Assembly: GCA_937997605.1 (NCBI GenBank)
Contig: CALLFD010000281.1
Location: 1-8,885, forward strand
DNA: 8,885 nt
Direction: 5' to 3'
Source of the DNA: an uncultured Collinsella sp.
GTDB taxonomy: Bacteria; Actinomycetota; Coriobacteriia; Coriobacteriales; Coriobacteriaceae
Part shown: piece by piece, positions 6,314 to 8,885 of the stretch
How the letters are laid out: every line of letters starts with the position of its first letter
How positions within the stretch are numbered: the first letter of the stretch is position 1
The notes under the pieces: generated by a model
Databases searched by the model: none
Seen by the model: only the letters and a program-made list of their open reading frames with translations
Told to the model about the DNA's origin: nothing
Program-made: the position numbers and the translations under genes

Positions 6314-7078
6314 ATGATAGGGATCGGGATCGATATCGGGTCTACGGCGGCTAAGGCTGCTGTGGTCGACGGGGAGGATTCGGTGGCGTGGACGTGCGTG
6401 CGGCCAACCGGGTTTTCCTCGGTCGATGCTTCCGAGCGGCTGCGCGAGGCACTGGCAGCGGCCGGCTACGACGTGACGGGCGACGATGTTCGCGTGGTCG
6501 CGACTGGCTACGGCCGTGTTGCCGTGCCCTATGCGCACAAGGTCGTGACCGAGATCACCTGCCACGGTACCGGTGCTGTGCGCCTGTTTGGCGACCACGG
6601 CACCGTGATCGACGTGGGCGGTCAGGACACCAAGGTCATTCAGATCAAGGGCGGTCGCGTGGCCAAATTTGCCATGAACGACAAGTGCGCTGCCGGCACG
6701 GGGCGCTTTTTGGAGATCATGGCCGACCGCCTAGGCATTTCCCAGCAGCAGATGACCGTCCTGGCGCGTTCCGGCGGGCCCACCAAGATCAGCAGCATGT
6801 GCACGGTGTTTGCCGAAAGTGAGGTTATCAGCCTGATCGGTCGCGGTGAGCCGCGCGAGAACATTGCGCGTGGCGTGATCGACAGCGTGGTCTCGCGCGT
6901 GGCCACTATGGCCGGGCAGGCGACGGGTGCTCCGTACTACCTGACGGGAGGCTTGTGCGAGAACGCTTACGTTGTGGAGCGGCTGGCGGCGCTGCTGGGG
7001 TCGCCGGTCACCACCTCGCCCCAGGCCCGCTTCGCCGGTGCCATCGGCGCGGCGATTCGCGCACAGGCGCTCAATTAA
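6314..7078 (+). CDS. Acyl-CoA dehydratase activase, YjiL/HgdC family (ATP-dependent reductase component)
   Basis: The 254-aa protein belongs to the ASKHA ATPase family of 2-hydroxyacyl-CoA dehydratase activators. These form a homodimer with one [4Fe-4S] cluster shared between the subunits, and ATP hydrolysis drives a low-potential electron into the partner reductase. Visible are the phosphate loops DIGSTAAK (7-14) and DVGGQDTK (100-107), the cluster cysteines C125 in 'MNDKCAAGTGRFLE' and C163 in 'SMCTVFAESE', and the C-terminal 'LTGG' and 'RFAGAIGAA' adenosine-site motifs. The length is normal for the family. ATG 6314 follows GGGAGAG (6303-6309). Lying directly after two reductase paralogues, it is the obvious electron donor for one or both. 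Resemblance is closest to YjiL, which pairs with YjiM in E. coli. Confidence 0.92.
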   Translation: MIGIGIDIGSTAAKAAVVDGEDSVAWTCVRPTGFSSVDASERLREALAAAGYDVTGDDVRVVATGYGRVAVPYAHKVVTEITCHGTGAVRLFGDHGTVIDVGGQDTKVIQIKGGRVAKFAMNDKCAAGTGRFLEIMADRLGISQQQMTVLARSGGPTKISSMCTVFAESEVISLIGRGEPRENIARGVIDSVVSRVATMAGQATGAPYYLTGGLCENAYVVERLAALLGSPVTTSPQARFAGAIGAAIRAQALN

Positions 7079-7084
7079 TGCATC

Positions 7085-7113
7085 CGCCGTAGGCTCGCAT
7101 TCATGCGTATACT
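7085..7113 (+). promoter_or_regulatory. Weak candidate promoter for selD-yedF
   Basis: TATACT (7108-7113) is a good -10 box in the 70-base gap between the activase gene and selD. The hexamer 17 bases upstream (CGCCGT, 7085-7090) is a poor -35 match. No terminator follows the activase gene, so selD-yedF may be read from upstream, from this site, or from both. Confidence 0.3.
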
Positions 7114-7148
7114 GGGAGAAAATGATTGACCGATGAGAGGAGGTATCG

Positions 7149-8198
7149 ATGGCTGACGATCAGATTAAGCTCACGTCTATGACTGCCGCGAGCGGTTGAG
7201 CCGCTAAGTTGGCTCCTGGAGCCCTCGCCCAGGTCCTGGGCGATTTACCCAATGTGCATAACGACAACTTGCTCGTGGGGTTCGATACCTCCGACGATGC
7301 GAGCGTCTTTCGCGTTGGCGATAACTTGGGTCTCGTGCAGTCCATCGACTTCTTCCCACCGATGGTCGACGACCCGTTTCTGTTTGGCCAGATCGCCGCG
7401 GCCAACTCGCTGTCGGACATTTACGCCATGGGCGGGCGGCCGAGCCATGCCATGAACCTGCTTTGCATACCCAGCTGCCTGGGCGTCGAGGTTGCCGGTC
7501 AGATTCTGGCGGGCGGCGCCGACAAGTGCGTCGAGGCGGGTTGCTCCATCGCGGGCGGCCATACCATCAACGACGACGAGCCCAAGTACGGCCTGTCCGT
7601 GAGCGGCTTTGTCGCGCTCGACCGCATGCTCGCCAACAGCGGCGCACGCGTGGGCGATGTTCTGCTGCTGACCAAGGCGATCGGCTCGGGCGTCATCACC
7701 ACGGCCATTAAGGGCGAGCTTATCGAGCAGGACGAGGCCGCAGCCATGTTTGACTCGATGCGCGCCCTCAACGAGGCCCCGATTCGTCTGGCCGAGGGAC
7801 TCGAGCTTCACGGCTGCACCGACATCACGGGCTTTGGCCTGATCGGACATGCATGCGAGATGGCCGAGGGTTCGGGCGTGCAGATTGAGCTTGCGTCGGG
7901 GGCGGTGCCGCTCTTTGACCAGGTGCTCGATATGGCGCGTCTGGGCATTATCCCCGCGGGCTCCTATCGCAACCAGGACTTCTTTGGCCCGCGCGTGGCG
8001 GCCGACGAAGACCTGGAGCCGGGCATGTTGGATGCGCTGTACGATCCGCAGACCTCGGGTGGTTTGCTCATCGCGGCGCCCGCGGCGGATGTAGATGAGC
8101 TTGCGCGTCGTTTGCATGCCGAGGGGCGCGTTGCCGCCACAATCGGCCGCGTGTGCGAGCCGGTGCCGGGCGGCCCTGCCGTCCGCGTTGTGCATTAA
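7149..8198 (+). CDS. selD: Selenophosphate synthetase SelD, selenocysteine-containing
   Basis: SelD makes selenophosphate, the selenium donor for selenocysteine and other selenium pathways, from selenide and ATP. The frame from ATG 7149 (after AGGAGG, 7138-7143) is interrupted by TGA at 7197-7199, codon 17. This aligns exactly with catalytic Cys17 of E. coli SelD, and the essential lysine follows at K20 ('SGUAAK'). Reading the TGA as selenocysteine gives 349 aa, the normal family length. Other landmarks are D50 ('DTSDDASVF'), D67 ('SIDFF'), 'NSLSDIYAMGG' (D90), 'AGGHTI', and D225 in 'TDITGFGLIGHACEM'. An automatic caller would probably begin the gene at a later start near 7209 and lose the active site. 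Selenocysteine here implies that SelA, SelB and tRNA-Sec are encoded elsewhere; none is in the window. A nonsense mutation is the alternative but is unlikely at this exact codon. Confidence 0.95.
7197..7242 (+). promoter_or_regulatory. Sec UGA codon and candidate bacterial SECIS hairpin
   Basis: The TGA at 7197-7199 is followed by a 7-bp stem, CGCCCAG (7226-7232) with CTGGGCG (7236-7242), and the loop GTC. The loop has G in first place and begins 33 bases after the UGA. This fits the general bacterial SECIS pattern: a small apical loop with an early G, roughly 16-37 bases downstream. A second hairpin, GGCTC (7211-7215) with GAGCC (7219-7223), loop CTG, lies closer but lacks an early G. GAGCC at 7198-7202 could also pair with 7211-7215. 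The element would recruit SelB with Sec-tRNA. Confidence 0.6.
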
Positions 8199-8255
8199 CG
8201 ACACGTTTATTGAGCTACGTACCGTTCTAAAACGATTTATTCGAAAGGAAAAACT

Positions 8256-8882
8256 ATGTCTACCAAGATTGAAGTCAATGCCATGGGCGATGCCTGCCCG
8301 CTGCCCGTCGTCAAGACGCTTAAGGCACTCAAACAGCTTGATGGCGAGGGTGCCGTGGTGACCTTGGTCGATAACGAGACCGCCGTCAAGAACATCTCCA
8401 AGATGGCGCAGGAGAAGGGCTGCACGGCCTCGGTCGAAAAGGTTTCTGACGCCGAGTGGCACGTGACCGTGGCGACCTCTGGCGCCGTTGCCGTGGCCGA
8501 TCCCGAGCAGGATGGCGCTGCCTTCTGTGATGCCGGCGCCGGCAAGGGCAAACTCGTCATTTCCGTCTACACCGATTGCATGGGCCGTGGCGACGACGAG
8601 CTGGGCCACAAGCTCATGAAGGCCTTCATCTTTGCCGTGACGCAGCAGGAGGAGCTGCCCGCGACTATGCTGTTCTACAACGGCGGTGCCAAGCTCACCG
8701 TCGAGGGCTCGCCGGTGCTCGATGACCTGAAGGGCCTGGCGGAACAGGGTGTCGAGATCCTTACCTGTGGTACCTGCCTCGACCACTATGGCATTAAAGA
8801 CCAGCTTGCGGTGGGCGAGGTCACCAACATGTACGTGATCGTGGAGAAGATGGAGCAGGCCGTGCGCGTCGTGCGCCCGTAG
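8256..8882 (+). CDS. yedF: Sulfurtransferase-like selenium metabolism protein YedF
   Basis: The 208-aa protein has two domains. Residues 1-75 are TusA/SirA-like with the CPxP motif 'DACPLPVVKTLKAL' (C14). Residues 98-208 are DsrE/DsrF-like, with 'MLFYNGGAKL' and a cysteine pair in 'LTCGTCLDHYG' (C171, C174). YedF genes are known to occur beside selD, and the protein is thought to carry or deliver reactive selenium or sulfur, though its exact reaction is not settled. ATG 8256 follows AAAGGAA (8244-8250), 57 bases after the selD stop with no terminator between, so it is probably cotranscribed with selD. The TAG at 8880-8882 is nearly at the window's edge; whatever follows is not visible. Some YedF relatives have selenocysteine, but every visible position here is cysteine. 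Confidence 0.93.
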   Translation: MSTKIEVNAMGDACPLPVVKTLKALKQLDGEGAVVTLVDNETAVKNISKMAQEKGCTASVEKVSDAEWHVTVATSGAVAVADPEQDGAAFCDAGAGKGKLVISVYTDCMGRGDDELGHKLMKAFIFAVTQQEELPATMLFYNGGAKLTVEGSPVLDDLKGLAEQGVEILTCGTCLDHYGIKDQLAVGEVTNMYVIVEKMEQAVRVVRP

Positions 8883-8885
8883 CGT

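Noticed and set aside
7245..8786. Long minus-strand open frame (513 codons) opposite selD and yedF
   Set aside because: It is a shadow of GC-rich codon bias in two well-recognised plus-strand genes; its low-complexity translation resembles no family I know. The long minus-strand frames at 3796-5274, 1837-3102 and 5350-6246 are rejected for the same reason.

Overview
The window is GC-rich, densely coded and entirely plus-stranded. Strong Shine-Dalgarno sites, the gene content (molybdate uptake, oxygen-sensitive Fe-S reductases, selenium metabolism) and the codon use suggest a strictly anaerobic, gut-type actinobacterium of the Coriobacteriia, most likely Collinsella or a close relative. The genus is an inference from overall impression; no marker gene is present.

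Region 1 (2-3165) is a molybdate (or tungstate) ABC importer: the 3' end of modA, a modB with an unusual N-terminal extracytoplasmic domain, and modC. It ends in a clean intrinsic terminator.

Region 2 (3166-3561) is about 400 bases without a clear protein gene and looks regulatory. In order it holds a perfect 26-bp AT-rich palindrome, a plausible promoter, a possible 22-codon leader peptide with a strong ribosome site, and a leader RNA that can fold extensively. Its last helix pairs with the bases around the ribosome-binding site of the next gene.

Region 3 (3562-7078) encodes two divergent members of the 2-hydroxyacyl-CoA dehydratase / double-cubane-cluster reductase family. They are followed by an acyl-CoA dehydratase activase, the ATP-driven electron donor for such proteins. 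Each reductase gene is followed by an 88-nt copy of the same long hairpin repeat. The two copies differ at 13 positions, and 10 of those changes keep the base pairing.

Region 4 (7079-8882) encodes a SelD selenophosphate synthetase and YedF. SelD carries an in-frame TGA at the catalytic Cys/Sec position, read here as selenocysteine. YedF is a TusA/DsrE-type protein of selenium metabolism.

A working model is that an ATP-dependent activase feeds low-potential electrons to one or both double-cubane-type reductases, in a neighbourhood that also handles selenium (SelD, YedF) and imports molybdate. The substrate of the reductases cannot be read from the sequence.
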